DNA of 64,000 bases from Macrotrachela quadricornifera (lineage: Eukaryota > Rotifera > Eurotatoria > Philodinida > Philodinidae): the NCBI GenBank assembly GCA_022393335.1, contig JAJEKB010021353.1, forward strand, positions 446,142 to 510,141. Reading direction: 5' to 3'. Made by a program: the position numbers and the translations under genes. The notes under the pieces were generated by a model. That model was not told the DNA's origin and searched no databases. It worked only from the letters and a program-made list of their open reading frames with translations. Below are positions 32,129 to 43,293 of the stretch, piece after piece (within the stretch, counting starts at the first letter, position 1; each line of letters opens with the position of its first letter).

Positions 32129-33075
32129 TCTATATGATCTCCCCTTCAACAGACGAAGCTTCATTTCAGCTTTTCCGTAACACGATTCGTCGGTGGACAA
32201 AAACTTCTAATAAAGAATTAAAATGCTTACCTAAAAATCGTCAAAAAGTTCATATTTGGGGTGCAATAAGTGTGAAAGGTGTATTGACCTGTCACACATT
32301 TCAATGCAATCTTGATGGTCCATATTACGTTTCTATTCTTGAAGATCATCTTCTTCCTGCTGTCAGACGTAAGTAATGAAAGAAAATAACGTAACATTAC
32401 TTATTGATGCTTTCGTTTTAGACCAGTTTGGTAGAAACTGGCGATTACAGCAGGATAACGATCCAAAACACAGAAGTCATATTTGTACACAATTAATCAA
32501 CAGAGAGATGCCAGACTTAATAGACTGGCCATCAAACAGTGCGGATGTAAATCCGATCGAGAATATCTGGGCGATAGTGAAACGCAATGTAGAAAAAAGA
32601 AAGCCTGTAAATATTGATGAACTCGAACTATTTTTAGCTGAAGAATTTCGACATATTGATAGTAGTATTGTAAAAAATTGTGTGATGTCTATGAAAAAAA
32701 GATGTTTATCTCTTATTGATTGTGAAGGTGAACGAATAAAATATTGAACTGTGATGATATTCGATATTACTCTTTGTAAACTATCAGTTCCTATACGAAA
32801 CAGTTGAAGAGAATTCCTGATTAGTCAACATTTTTCAGGTGAAAACGTCAAAAATGCTGAAATTTCGATTATAATTTTTTTGCTTGCGTCGGACAAAAAA
32901 GAGATGTTCGTTTTCTTTTTCTTTTATAAATGAACCAATCGAATATCAAATTATAGTGTCGCGTAGTATTCGTCGTGGGCTATCCACCACACTATAAAAG
33001 AATTCGAAAAACACTTATATATAAAATAATATCTGTAGAAGAAGTAGTGCAAGTTTTTTTGCAAACAGCTGTAGA
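32129..33075 (+). pseudogene. Tc1-type transposase, 5'-truncated, with remnant right TIR
   Basis: The frame from ~32134 reads STDEASFQLFRNTIRRWTK..., HIWGAISVKGVLTCHTF, up to LLPAVRR. An intron at 32369-32421 (53 bp, GTAAGT...TTTTAG) follows. After it come LQQDNDPKH, DWPSNSADVNPIENIW and a tail to the stop at 32747. These are the DDE/D signature regions of Tc1 transposases; the TDE acidic residue is kept here, unlike in the copy at 60006. The 5' half is missing. A decayed right TIR (GTGCAAGTTTTTTTGCAAACAGCTGTA) sits at ~33047-33073, about 200 bp further out than in the other copy. Coding part 32134-32747. Confidence 0.7.
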
Positions 33076-34325
33076 TGACAATATTGAATGTCAACAATGT
33101 CTGGATATGTTAGCTACTTTAAATGGTTTCAAACATTTCTTTATTCTACTAAAAGTGGAACAACACGCTTAAAAGAATCAGAGTTGTAACTGGTCGAGTT
33201 TTTTCCTTGTCGATACCAGCTTAAAGTTTCAGACTGGACTATACCGGTCTATATATCGGGATGAGTTATCCTTCATTTTTCTGACTCTTCAGCAGTCAAA
33301 TCAACCTTTGGATCAGTTATATCTAGTCCAATCATCATAGTAATGACATAAGAGCCCTTTTCAGTGATTTTTACTGTTTATTTCTATAAGTTTTTTCTCT
33401 TTTGACATCTATTAGTGAATGGAAAAGCTCATGGAACTACAAAATCTACATTAGTTTTCTACGTTGGTTAACTGCTTATCAAATATGGATATTATTATTA
33501 TGTTTAATCTGTTTTACAAGCTATATCCAATTTTTTTAAAATCTTATATCTGTGCACAATATATGCTGAAAATAGCCGGAAATTCAAATAAATTGATGAC
33601 AAACTTTGATCCTAATTAATTCGTCGATTTTATTTTGACAATATTATCTTTTCTCACCCTCAATATCATTCGATATCATAGTAAAAAGTATTTGATTCCG
33701 AAAGAGCACAACTTTGTATTCATTTGTTTGAAAAAAAGCATGAAACAATACAAAAATCTCGACCTGGTCAGTGATAAATCCTTTACCGGACCGGTCATTC
33801 ACCGTAACCGAATACAACTTGAAAGGTGTCTTGTTTGTCCTACTAAATGTCCTGCCCTGTGCTCGTCTCTGTTTCTAACATAGAAGAAACCTTCGTCTTA
33901 CAATTATTCGCGTTGCTTATGGTGGAGTCTCTTGACAGATACATGATTAGAAACTTTTTAATTAATAGAACTACCAACGTCATTCTATCAAATTAAAAAT
34001 TTTTCACCTACACAATTAAATTACCAGACGTCAGAGATTAGAAAAAGGATTATTCATTCTTCTCTTGTTAACCTTCAATTATCACGTCTTTTTAAATATA
34101 AAAAATGAACACGTTCAGTCATTAAACTTTTTTTTAGTGGAGAATGAAATCTAATATCATTTTCTCTTCTTTACAGTTATGTATCGAAGGAACTTTCAGT
34201 GTTGAAACTGTGTATTCGCTCTTTGGATTCAAAAATATGAAGTCTGTCTAGTGTAGCGATCAATAGCTGCAAGTTTTTTCTTCTTCAACTGTTCATTTTA
34301 ACTCTAATTATCGATACCAATCAGC
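33076..34325. other. non-coding; upstream region of the receptor gene
   Basis: No gene or clear repeat. The last few hundred bases before 34326 presumably hold the promoter and 5' UTR of the receptor. A TTTTCTCTTCTTTACAG acceptor-like site at ~34177 could mark a 5' UTR intron, but this cannot be shown. Confidence 0.35.
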
Positions 34326-34935
34326 ATGAGAACAACATTTCGTACACAGCGATTTTCCATTGCTATTATGTTTTTGTTGTTACTCTCATTCAATTCAATA
34401 CCACCAGCATCATCTGTTCTACTGTACAATACAGAAAATTCCCCATCACTACAGTATTATGATTGTATGTATTATACATTTCTGCAAAACGCAATTCAAG
34501 GTGTTAAATATTGTCTTCAGTTAACTGAGAGTAAAAAGTTGTCTCGAAATTTTACTAATTACAGTAACTGTTCTGGTCAAGGTGATTTGTATTTATTTTC
34601 TCAGCTGAAATCGATGAATGTATCTGTTAGGAAAGTATTAGGATGGAGTTCAAGTATTGAACAAGCTGATCAGTATGCGAAATATTTGTTGACGAATCAG
34701 TTTACAGATGATTTATTCATCTGTAATTGTTCGAAACCAGATGTTTTCGGGAAGTTTTGTGAATACAAATTCTATTTTGATTTGGAAACATTTGACGAAG
34801 CTATTGAAGCACAATTCAAACCAATTATCGATTTTGATGTCGGATCTCAGTTACATAACAATCGTCCATGTTATCAAACACATTTTGAATGTAATTTTGG
34901 TCTGATGTGTTTGGTTTGGTCAAATATCTGCGATG
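34326..34935 (+). CDS. receptor gene exon 1: signal peptide and N-terminal ectodomain
   Basis: Starts MRTTFRTQRFSIAIMFLLLLSF, a clear signal peptide with cleavage expected after PPASS. It contains several N-glycosylation sequons, a cysteine cluster like an EGF end (CNCSKPDVFGKFCEY), and the first half of an LDLR-A module (CYQTHFECNFGLMCLVWSNICDG). It ends at the GT donor at 34936 in phase 1. Frames continuing past 34935 (to 35081) are intron read-through. Confidence 0.82.
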
Positions 34936-35065
34936 GTAAGCTCATACCCAGGTCCAAGATTGCAGCCTTCGGATACGGTGGGAACCAGTTCGAAACGATG
35001 CTTTTTCCTGCGGAAAAGAAGTCGGAGTCCGACCGGAAGAAGACCGAAAGCCATCGTGCCGGAAA

Positions 35066-35482
35066 CATCAACTTCCACTAAGGATGCAACAAATCTTGAA
35101 TCAAATTTGGATTTGGCCCCAAATCTTTGGGGTTTGGTTAGGTTTTGGATTTGTATGTTTGTGTTCGGATTTTGCTCGGATTTGCATTTTGGTTGAATCT
35201 GGAGGCTTAAATTTGGATATGGTTTGGATTTAAATGCTTAGAGTTGAGTGTAAGTTTGGATTTGGTGCTTGAGGNNNNNNNNNNCCTCAAGCACCAAATC
35301 CAAACTTACACTCAACTCTAAGCATTTAAATCCAAACCATATCCAAATTTAAGCCTCCAGGTTCAACCAAAATGCTAATCCGAGCAAAATCCGAACACAA
35401 ACATACAAATCCAAAATCTAACCAAATCTAAAATTCCAAACCCAAAACTTTGGGTTTGTTACATCCGTAACTTCCACAAAAT
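35066..35482. repeat. TTTGGATT-word palindrome with an assembly gap in its loop
   Basis: The left arm (35066-35274) and right arm (35285-35482) are near-perfect reverse complements. The 10 N at 35275-35284 sit exactly between CTTGAGG and CCTCAAG. Each arm is built from variants of TTTGGATT. The gap probably marks where a hairpin stopped assembly, and the true loop length is unknown. Confidence 0.75.
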
Positions 35483-35699
35483 TCCTGCCACCGGAATCAG
35501 ATGAGAACTAAACCATATCCCGTCGAGAAAAAAATAAAAAACCTGCCTGAACTCTACTAGAACTAGACTGGATCCACCCGAAAACATTCGGAACCACACC
35601 GTATACAGTACGAATAATGCCGGGGTCAACCATTTTCGACCAAACAGTTCACAGACTTTTCCCCTACAACTACCTCATACACTTCAAAAAATATCTTCG

Positions 35700-36165
35700 T
35701 GATGAGAGACCTGTAAAACAATCACGGTCATGCGTGACCGTGGCCGCGACTATTTCAGAAAAATCTCCGTGATCGTGACCGTGTCGTGACTGTGGCCAAG
35801 TAATCTCGATCATGGTCGCGCGAGTCACCAAAACTGATTTGATTATAGCTAAATTAAGAGATCAACAATATGTTCTTATTATGTTCATATTCCATATTTA
35901 TCTGAATTCAAAGGATTTTTTAATTTCAGTTGAATTATAAACCACTAATGGTATTTATTGGATCCTTGTAAACCACTACTATTTCAGAAACAGACCTCTA
36001 CAGTAATATTTACTAATAGATATCGCTACTTATCATCTCTATATTTTACGCTAAGACTGGGAGTTTTTCGAAACTGTATGATTCCTATAGTTATAGTGCT
36101 ATATATGATCGTGACCGTGATCGTGACTAAAATCGTGGTCACGCAGGTCACGAATTGTGATCCAA
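35700..36165. repeat. GTGACCGTGATC word clusters
   Basis: Dense copies of GTGACCGTG / GATCGTGAC on both strands occur at 35720-35830 and again at 36105-36155, some 290 bp apart. The clusters look like opposite ends of one small element whose middle (35830-36100) is ordinary AT-rich DNA. Confidence 0.5.
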
Positions 36166-36170
36166 TTCGA

Positions 36171-36482
36171 GTCTCGAAAAGCTCTTTTTCAGACTTGTTA
36201 ACCTACTATCCTGATGGCTAAAAAAAATACCTGAGAAATCAAATTGCAGTCTCAAAAGGTCTCTTTAAGACTTTTTCAAATACTACCCTAACCGGTCAAA
36301 AAAAATACCTGAGCAGCCAGGTAGAAGTCTCAAAGAGGTCTTTACGAGACTCTTTTAGGTGCCACTATAACGAGTACGAAAAATACCTAAGAAATCAGAT
36401 AGTAGTCTCAAAAAAGTCGTTTTAAGACGTTTTTTAGCTATCACTCTAATGGGTAAGAAGAATACCTCAATCATCGAGGAAA
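36171..36482 (+). repeat. 78 bp tandem repeat, four copies
   Basis: GTCTC starts units at 36171, 36249, 36327 and 36405, exactly 78 bp apart with no indels. Each unit contains an internal small hairpin (AAAGAGGTCTTT-type) and ends in AAAAATACCTGAG. No open frame runs through all units, so a coding role is not supported. Confidence 0.75.
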
Positions 36483-37340
36483 GGCGCACATATAGACAAG
36501 CTTTTTGTTGGGAAAAACTAGTAGCGTACGGCACTTTCAGTTTTTGGCAGACAGTTTGGGATGCAGAGACTGCAATATGTATTTCTATTAACCAGGTTAA
36601 ATTGTGAGGAAGATCTTACCTGGAATGTGCCGTGTAAAATAAGAGGGGGGGGGGGCTGAGAGCTACTGTGTCCCTAAACGTTAAGTCCGGCGAAGAGAGC
36701 AATTACTAATAAATCCATTTCAATATTTTTGGAACAAAGACATATTAAATCTGTTTCTAACAGCTGCCTGATACTCTGACAAAAACGGCAAGTGGAAAGA
36801 TTTTTGATATTCTACGAAGTAGAGGTCCAATCAGACCGTGATTTTGTAGGCCTGTCCTGCATATAACAGTCCTGGATCCTATATAGCCTGCATGTACCTG
36901 TCATTCTATCTCGTCAGCCTGACCTGCCTGTCTGTCTTTTATGTTAGTATCGTAATAATAAAGATAGCTAGCAAATTGATCATCTTATTTTATAATAGTC
37001 AAATGGACTCTTGGAATTCAAATGAATGATCACGCTAGAAATCCTGTAATATAAAAATCTGACAAGATATTTGAAATTATTCATTGTGGAGGAAGGTTTT
37101 TGTGTAGTAAGTTTTCGAGATCATATAAGAACTGAAATGAAACAAAGTGTACCACTATTGAGAAAGTATTTTTATTTGCTAGTAGTAAATAAACCGTTTA
37201 TAATTGATGATAAGTAATTGCTGACTAATAAATAACCGGTTATAAGAAAAAGACGGCCCATGAAATACAAGATGCCACTCATTAGTCTAAATTTACGTTA
37301 TAAAGACATCAGAAACAGAATATTTTGATATAACAGACAT
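36483..37340. other. intronic, non-coding
   Basis: A run of 12 G lies at ~36643-36654 and CCTGTC/CCTGCC words at 36850-36935. Nothing else was recognised. Confidence 0.35.
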
Positions 37341-37440
37341 TGGATACTTAGTACAATACTTGGTACTTGTCGTACTCAGTACAGGACAATCTCAAGTACC
37401 CAGTATTTGTACTTGTACTAACTGTACTGGTACTGCTCCA
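37341..37440. repeat. GTAC/TACTTG word cluster
   Basis: At least ten GTAC tetramers lie in 100 bp (AGTACAATACTTGGTACTTGT and similar), reading on both strands. Compositionally it is isolated from its neighbours. Confidence 0.5.
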
Positions 37441-37794
37441 ATGTCTGTGATATAAATTAATCCTACATGCGCAATATAGTCATATAGTGAAAAAAAGAGA
37501 TACAACGACATACTAATACAGCTTAAACTTAAACTCTTGTTTTTCACTTATGCTCATTATAAATGAGTCTTTTAGACAAAAGTGCAAATCAATATACTGT
37601 AACTAAGAGAAGATTGACCGTGATTGATTATAAATCCTACCGAAGGAAAAAGCATTCAGTCTTGAGTGAATTCACCGAAGTAGGAAGAATAATGAGCAGG
37701 TGATAATGATGAACATGAGAACTTGCGTCCATGGACTCTTTATAATAGTAAGAGACTTGAATATTCATGCGTATTCCTCACCCAGGCCCACCAA

Positions 37795-37955
37795 TCCCAT
37801 ACACGGATCCGATCGGATCGTATGCCGGATTCTATCGGAATCCGATGATTCGACAAAATCCTATAGGATTCCGTCGTGTTCGGATCCTATCGAATCCAAC
37901 ATCGTATCTTATAGTTTCCAACAGACGGACCTAGACGGATCCGACAGGTAACCAT
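37795..37955. repeat. GGATCCGATCGGATC word cluster
   Basis: Repeated GGATCCGA, TCGGAATCCG and GGATTCCG words on both strands form several small hairpins. Similar GGATCCGG words occur near 39340. Confidence 0.5.
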
Positions 37956-38138
37956 AGAGCCGTAATAGAATATAGCTAAAAACACCGCTCATCAAATTTG
38001 CAGCAAGTGGCTGAAATTTTACCGACGGAATCCAATGCAAGTTCACTGTAAACATTGAAAGTGAGATCAATTGTATATTTTTCCTGAGAAATATTCAATT
38101 TATAATATAGAACTTTGACATAACAGAGAAAAAAGAGA

Positions 38139-38194
38139 CAGGTCAGGCGGTCTGGCCTACGTGTCACAGGTCAGGCGGTCTGGCCTACGTGTCA
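38139..38194 (+). repeat. 28 bp perfect tandem duplication
   Basis: The 28-base unit that begins CAGGTCAGGCGGTCTGG occurs at 38139-38166 and again, identically, at 38167-38194. It is followed by further CAGGCC/GGCAGGTAGG words to ~38260. Confidence 0.8.
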
Positions 38195-38288
38195 CAGGCC
38201 AGGCATGAAAATCGTGGCTTGTGCCTGTCACGGGCAGGTAGGCCTAATAGCGTGCTTGGGGTCCTGCCACACAGACGGGGTTTACGTC

Positions 38289-38384
38289 AAGGGGGAAAAG
38301 CAGATTTTAAGATTTCAAGGTTGCTACAGATTGCCACAGATTGCCAGAGATTACGGCATCTGAAATCTGCTTTTTCTCCCTTGG
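38289..38384. repeat. short hairpin with GGGGGAAAAGCAGATTT arms
   Basis: CAAGGGGGAAAAGCAGATTT near 38289 pairs with AAATCTGCTTTTTCTCCCTT ending near 38384. The CAAGGGGGAAA end matches the end type of the hAT-like element at 47566, so this may be a very small relative. Confidence 0.55.
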
Positions 38385-40230
38385 TTTACGTGCTACTCTG
38401 GCCTTATACATAGCACTTTGGCCAAATACATAGCGGTTTGGCCAAATACCAAAAAACTCCTTTTTAATACTCTTGACCCAAAGACGGAAAAAGTCATTTT
38501 CGGTAGATATCAGAACCTTATACTTACAATATCTGTTAATTTAGTTGAATTATATTTATTTAAGACAAAATCTCTGAGAACCATATGTTAGTCTATTTTA
38601 ATTTCAATTCAAAACTGATGAGGAGCGTACGACAAAAATCGTTCATTAATCGTTACCATTTGTTCAGCGCCAATTTAGCGTGTGTAACTATAGTCGACAT
38701 ACAACTTTTGTGAGAGTCACTCAAAGCTGATGTTTTATGATTGATTATAATCATAAATTTAATCAATTCTAAACACACACTCTCGATCAATTTAAAAGAA
38801 GATTTGAAATATAGTGTAATCACATAATTACTTTAAAAACAAAATACTTTGACTATTTCCTAGTTCAAAACGGTTCATAATCGTTGAAGTTCTATGTCTT
38901 TGACTCATTAAAAACTCAAGTTTTATCAATAATAATTTTTTTTGTGTTTATTTTTGCTCAGACTTTTTAAACGACCCAAGCGCAAGAAAACTCTAAGAAA
39001 TAAATGCTAGTTACACCAACAATTGCTGACTTATCAGTTGAAAGCTGATGGGGTTGGGAAAAAGATGTTACGAACGGTGTTCGTAGTTTGAAAGTGTGCC
39101 GAAACAATAATCGTATCTAGGTATCGTTTCCGAGCGCATAAATTGGTGAAAAATATGCAGCAAACGGTCATACCTATGATGTTCCAAGAAGGTGTTTCCG
39201 TGTCGGGAGTAGCTGGATTTTTCGGGCAACTTCCTCGCCGTTTCCGGCTGGATACAGGAGGAAAGTGAGCGTAAAATTCTGGTAACTTCCGGTTTGGACT
39301 ACTGCTTCCTGATCCTATGATTTCCCTTGCATTTCGGTCGGATCCGGCTCGGACGTTTCGACTTGGGATTTTGTCTTCAGTTTTACTTCTTTCCCCAGTG
39401 GAAAGAGAATATTTAGAAATCGATTCTAAATAGTAAAATGTGCAGAATTGCATTCTCTACGTTTTCATCTGTGAACACTAATTCATATTCGCACTGTCGT
39501 AAGGAAGCTTATTATTGTTTTAGAGGAAAGACATCTCTACAGGTGCCGCTAAAAAATTTCTAGAGTTTTGTGAATCATCGCAACATTCAAAATAGTTTAC
39601 ATAGGAATTTGAAACAATACATAAAACTTTTTTAAAAATAGCCAAATTGACTTGGCCCATGCTTAACCTGAGGAAATCGACTTGTCCATAGAAATTGCCA
39701 CTTCGCTGTACATGATTACTTGTTCAGTTTTGAGTTCAGCCACCGACCAGAGCATATCACAAGATGCAATTTTCTGAACCGATTAGGAATCTAGTCATCA
39801 TTTTTGAAAACCAAAAATCAATAACATAGACCACTATTGGATAAAGAATACGGTTCTTTATAAAGGCTCATTTGTCTTGTGATTTGCTTTAAGCTAGGTG
39901 CGCCGTGGCCTTTACAATGTTTAAATTTCGGTATTGGTTTATGAACTGAGAATACACTCTTACACCTAATTTCGAAATAGAATAGGTCCCTCAAAAAACG
40001 CTACTCCATCGCGATAATGAAACGCATTTTCTGTCTCGCAGAATTTGTTGGCAAAAATATTACTTATAATGAAGAGCTTGTCTAATTTGCGATGAAATGT
40101 AGCGTTTCAAACTTCCATCCTTCCCTTCGTTTTTGATAAAAGTTTAAGATTTTTTTTTCATTGCGTCACGCGCAAAAAATGGTCTGTAGAGCACGAATTC
40201 GAACTAACTTTTTAGTAAAGACATATATAG
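38385..40230. other. intronic, no recognised feature
   Basis: AT-rich, without frames or tandem units. TTCCGG/GGATCC words at 39180-39370 resemble those at 34960-35070. Confidence 0.35.
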
Positions 40231-40233
40231 GGT

Positions 40234-40372
40234 GAACCTCTCCCCATATTAGAAGCTCCCCCCCCCCCCTGGCACTTCATGTTCAAGCACTAAAACGTCC
40301 AGAAATAGTGTTCTTTCATCGATTGGAGTTACATTGCAGGGGGGACTTCTAATAAGCGGAGGGGTTTAAGTT
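40234..40372. repeat. small inverted repeat with C-rich ends
   Basis: CCTCTCCCCATATTAGAAG (40236) pairs with CTTCTAATAAGCGGAGGGG (ending ~40366). A run of 13 C lies just inside the left end. It is a possible ~135 bp MITE. Confidence 0.5.
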
Positions 40373-40554
40373 GAAATGCATAAAATGATGCAAAACCAAG
40401 CCTCTAGCTCTTACCCTTCTGGTGAAAAGCTTGTTCTAAGTTCATAGATGTATACTTGCAGTGAAGCTTTAAGTGAAAGCGAACAACGATAAACCACAGT
40501 AATCATTTATTATCTCGTGTCTGCTGTGATAGGAATGTGTTTGCAATGGAGGAA

Positions 40555-40795
40555 TCTATAATGGAGGATGTCTGTAATGGGGGGTCCATCTATAATGAAA
40601 GCTTGTCTGTACGAGTGGCTTGTCTGTAAGTGGGGAGTTCGAAAAACCTCGAGGTAAAACTTATGCTCACTATCTCTTTTTTCAAAAATATACGAAATTT
40701 TAACAAGATGTCTGTAAGCGGGGGGAGCAGGAAAAACCTCGACTTAAAATTTACACTCACTATTTTTCTTCGAAAAAAAACGTGAGTTCTACAAA
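40555..40795 (+). repeat. GTCTGTAAGGGG repeat, second locus
   Basis: The same family as 10985-11240: GTCTGTAA(T/G)nGGGG motifs at ~40567, 40622 and 40710, each followed by AAAACCTCGA and CTCACTATnTnTTTT, and a final GTGAGTTCTACAAAA. Here the spacing is ~88 bp rather than ~140 bp. Confidence 0.6.
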
Positions 40796-41565
40796 ACTGA
40801 AAGCATTGTGTAAAAAAAATTTACTGTATCACGTTGGACAAGCCGAACTATTCTGCAACATAAGTAAAGAAAAAAAAGTAGGCGCCCATCAAGTCTTATA
40901 TGGAATCCTCTGAAGTTATAAATCGTTTCGTCTTCAACCACGCTTTCCTAGGTATTATTCGTGATGCTGGAGCCATTTGCGCTACTAGTCGGTTTCTGGC
41001 AGATTGTCTAGAAATCATGCTTCTGAAAAACATACTATTTTGGTACGAATCGGTATGTCCGAATCGGTTATCTTGCAGAGCATCCAAAAACTAGTAGCTT
41101 TGAACCCGACTTTTTGTTCATTAATTACTATTTCTAAGTGCCACACAGTGCATTTGGACATCTCTGGAATACAGCTGCTAACAGCCTACTGTAGATTAAT
41201 GAATAGCAAATTTTCAGAAATTGTTTTTTTTAAAACTAGTCAAACGTTCACTGGCAGTCAAAATAACTTGCAGAACCGGAATCAGGATGAAAAATCACCT
41301 ACAAAAATGTGTCTTAAGAGACAAAACGTGTAATCGGTTAGGACGGTTTCTGCATCAATAGTTCAGTAAACCTTCAGCAGAGAACTTTAAACGGAGTAAC
41401 TAGGTGTTGCCTGTTTATATGTAAGCGGTTTGTGTTTGAAAAGCGAAAATTGCGAAGTTGAACTTCATGTATTTGCGTAATAGCTTTTTTCAAAATATAA
41501 AGATTATTTCTCTGTAAGAAACCAACAGCATTTTGCATTTTGTTATTGCATTTGCTTTGTGATAG

Positions 41566-43029
41566 GTAAACAGCAATGTATGGATGGAACTGATGAAGAT
41601 TATTGTGACAAACTGGAATACAATGAATGTGAAAGCGATGAGTATCGTTGTGCAAATGGTATGTGTATACCAGGAGAATATTGGTTAGATGGAGATTTTG
41701 ATTGTATGGATTGGTCGGACGAAATAGGAGGATTCGGCATTAGTGGTGAAGATTGTCTATATAATCCAGACGTTGAGTGCGACGAACATTTCTGTCTGTA
41801 TGACTCTTATTCTTGTGGGAATGGTCATTGTTTTTATAGTGGAACGAATCGTTTCACCAATGAACTCAATGGATTACCCATATACTGTTCGAATTATCGA
41901 GAGTCGAACTATTTATGTGAAGCCGTCAGTAGATTTGGGGAATTTCCACACTGGACTATTAATGGTGGTTACTGTATACCGTTTAAACTACCGTATAAAA
42001 GAATGGGTTTGGATACCACATTACAAACGAATAATTGTATTTTTTGGATAAAGTGTGCTTTGACAAACGGACTTGACTCAGATTGTCCGTGTCCAGCGAG
42101 ACTCAGCCCATGTGAAAGATTAATTGACACGAGCTGTCCAGAAGAAATTCAGTATCCCTCCGAAGGTAATATTTTAACACCATATTTAAAGATGAAATAC
42201 GTGCGCCAAAAAAAAATTGGTTGGTACAAAAATAATAAGGTGCCAGGTGGATTTTACTACCAAGGCACTATCAAATGTTCTGGATGCCGTATTCTTTCTA
42301 CTAATGAAACATTCGTCGATTTATTTCCTGATGAATTGTTGCAGTTTGGCAAAATTGAGTCCACTATCTGTAATTTGGAAAATAGTTTTGACAAATATGG
42401 TAAAATTGCAATATATCGAGATTATTCAGGCTCACAGTATGATTTTAACTGTTGGAATGAATCTACAACATTTACTAATCTTACATATAACATTTCATTC
42501 GTTTGTGGTGATCGATGTATCTCTTCGTATCGTCTTCGAGATGGATTAAACGACTGTCCAGATTTAGATGATGAAGACATTGGGAACAAGATGTCGTTTA
42601 ATCCGTTATGCTCAGGTCAACAAAGATACCGTTTACAATGTTCATCTACCGAATTAGCTTGCCTACTGCCGATGATAATTGGTACATGGGCACCAGAATG
42701 CGAAAATGGAGCAGATGAATATTCATATGAAAATGGACAGGATTTGAAAATTATTGATGCTTGTTTATTACGTAATGATCCTGGGTGCAAGTTTTTTCGT
42801 AAATATATTCAGCAGTCCTCTTCTGTCAAACACACTGACAACATTCATAATACAAGCGCGGGTTTTTATCAATCTGATAACATTCCATTTGCCTACTATT
42901 GTGATTCAATTTTTGATACGGATACAACGTTTGATGAATCACTGGATCTATGCCGCAATTGGATTTGCCGTTCCAGTGAATACAGATGTTTAAATGGACA
43001 GTGTATCGTGGTAGATGCCGTTTGTAATG
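41566..43029 (+). CDS. receptor gene exon 2: LDLR-A module series
   Basis: Completes the split LDLR-A module and continues with CESDEYRCANGMCIPGEYW...DCMDWSDE, CLYDSYSCGNGHC, a long cysteine-spaced middle, CGDRCISSYRLRDGLNDCPDLDDED and CRSSEYRCLNGQCIVVDAVCNG. The repeated Asp/Glu pattern before the last cysteine is the calcium-binding signature of class A modules. It ends at GTAAGTGG (43030), phase 1. Confidence 0.82.
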
Positions 43030-43293
43030 GTAAGTGGTTAAAATTTGATTCATAGAGCAAAACTGCATTTAGTGAAACCTAGAAGGATGTTATGAATAAA
43101 AAAATCTATGGAGGAGCAAAAGATAACTCTGGTGTGCGAGAGGAAAAACATGAAAAATATCTTTTGTAGTTGCGATGAAAAGAAGGGATCTTTTTTTTCT
43201 TGATATAGATTCAGATATTCAAGAGAATTTGTGGCTAGATTTGGGATACTAAAAGTACACTATTATTATGTTATTCTATTTCTCTACATCTAG

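Larger units (their letters stand above)
34936..41565 (+). other. intron 1 of the receptor gene, 6.6 kb, packed with repeats
   Basis: The donor GTAAGC at 34936 and acceptor TTGCTTTGTGATAG ending 41565 restore the LDLR-A reading (ICDG then KQQCMDGTDEDYC). Contents are listed separately: a palindrome around an assembly gap, GTGACCGTGATC words, a 78 bp satellite, GTAC and GGATCCGA word clusters, a 28 bp duplication and a GTCTGTAAGGGG repeat. No gene was recognised in it. Confidence 0.7.

Noticed and set aside
35036..35081. Receptor protein continuing past 34935 to the stop near 35081
   Set aside because: The read-through breaks the LDLR-A module, whereas splicing at 34936 to 41566 restores it with the correct cysteine and acidic pattern.
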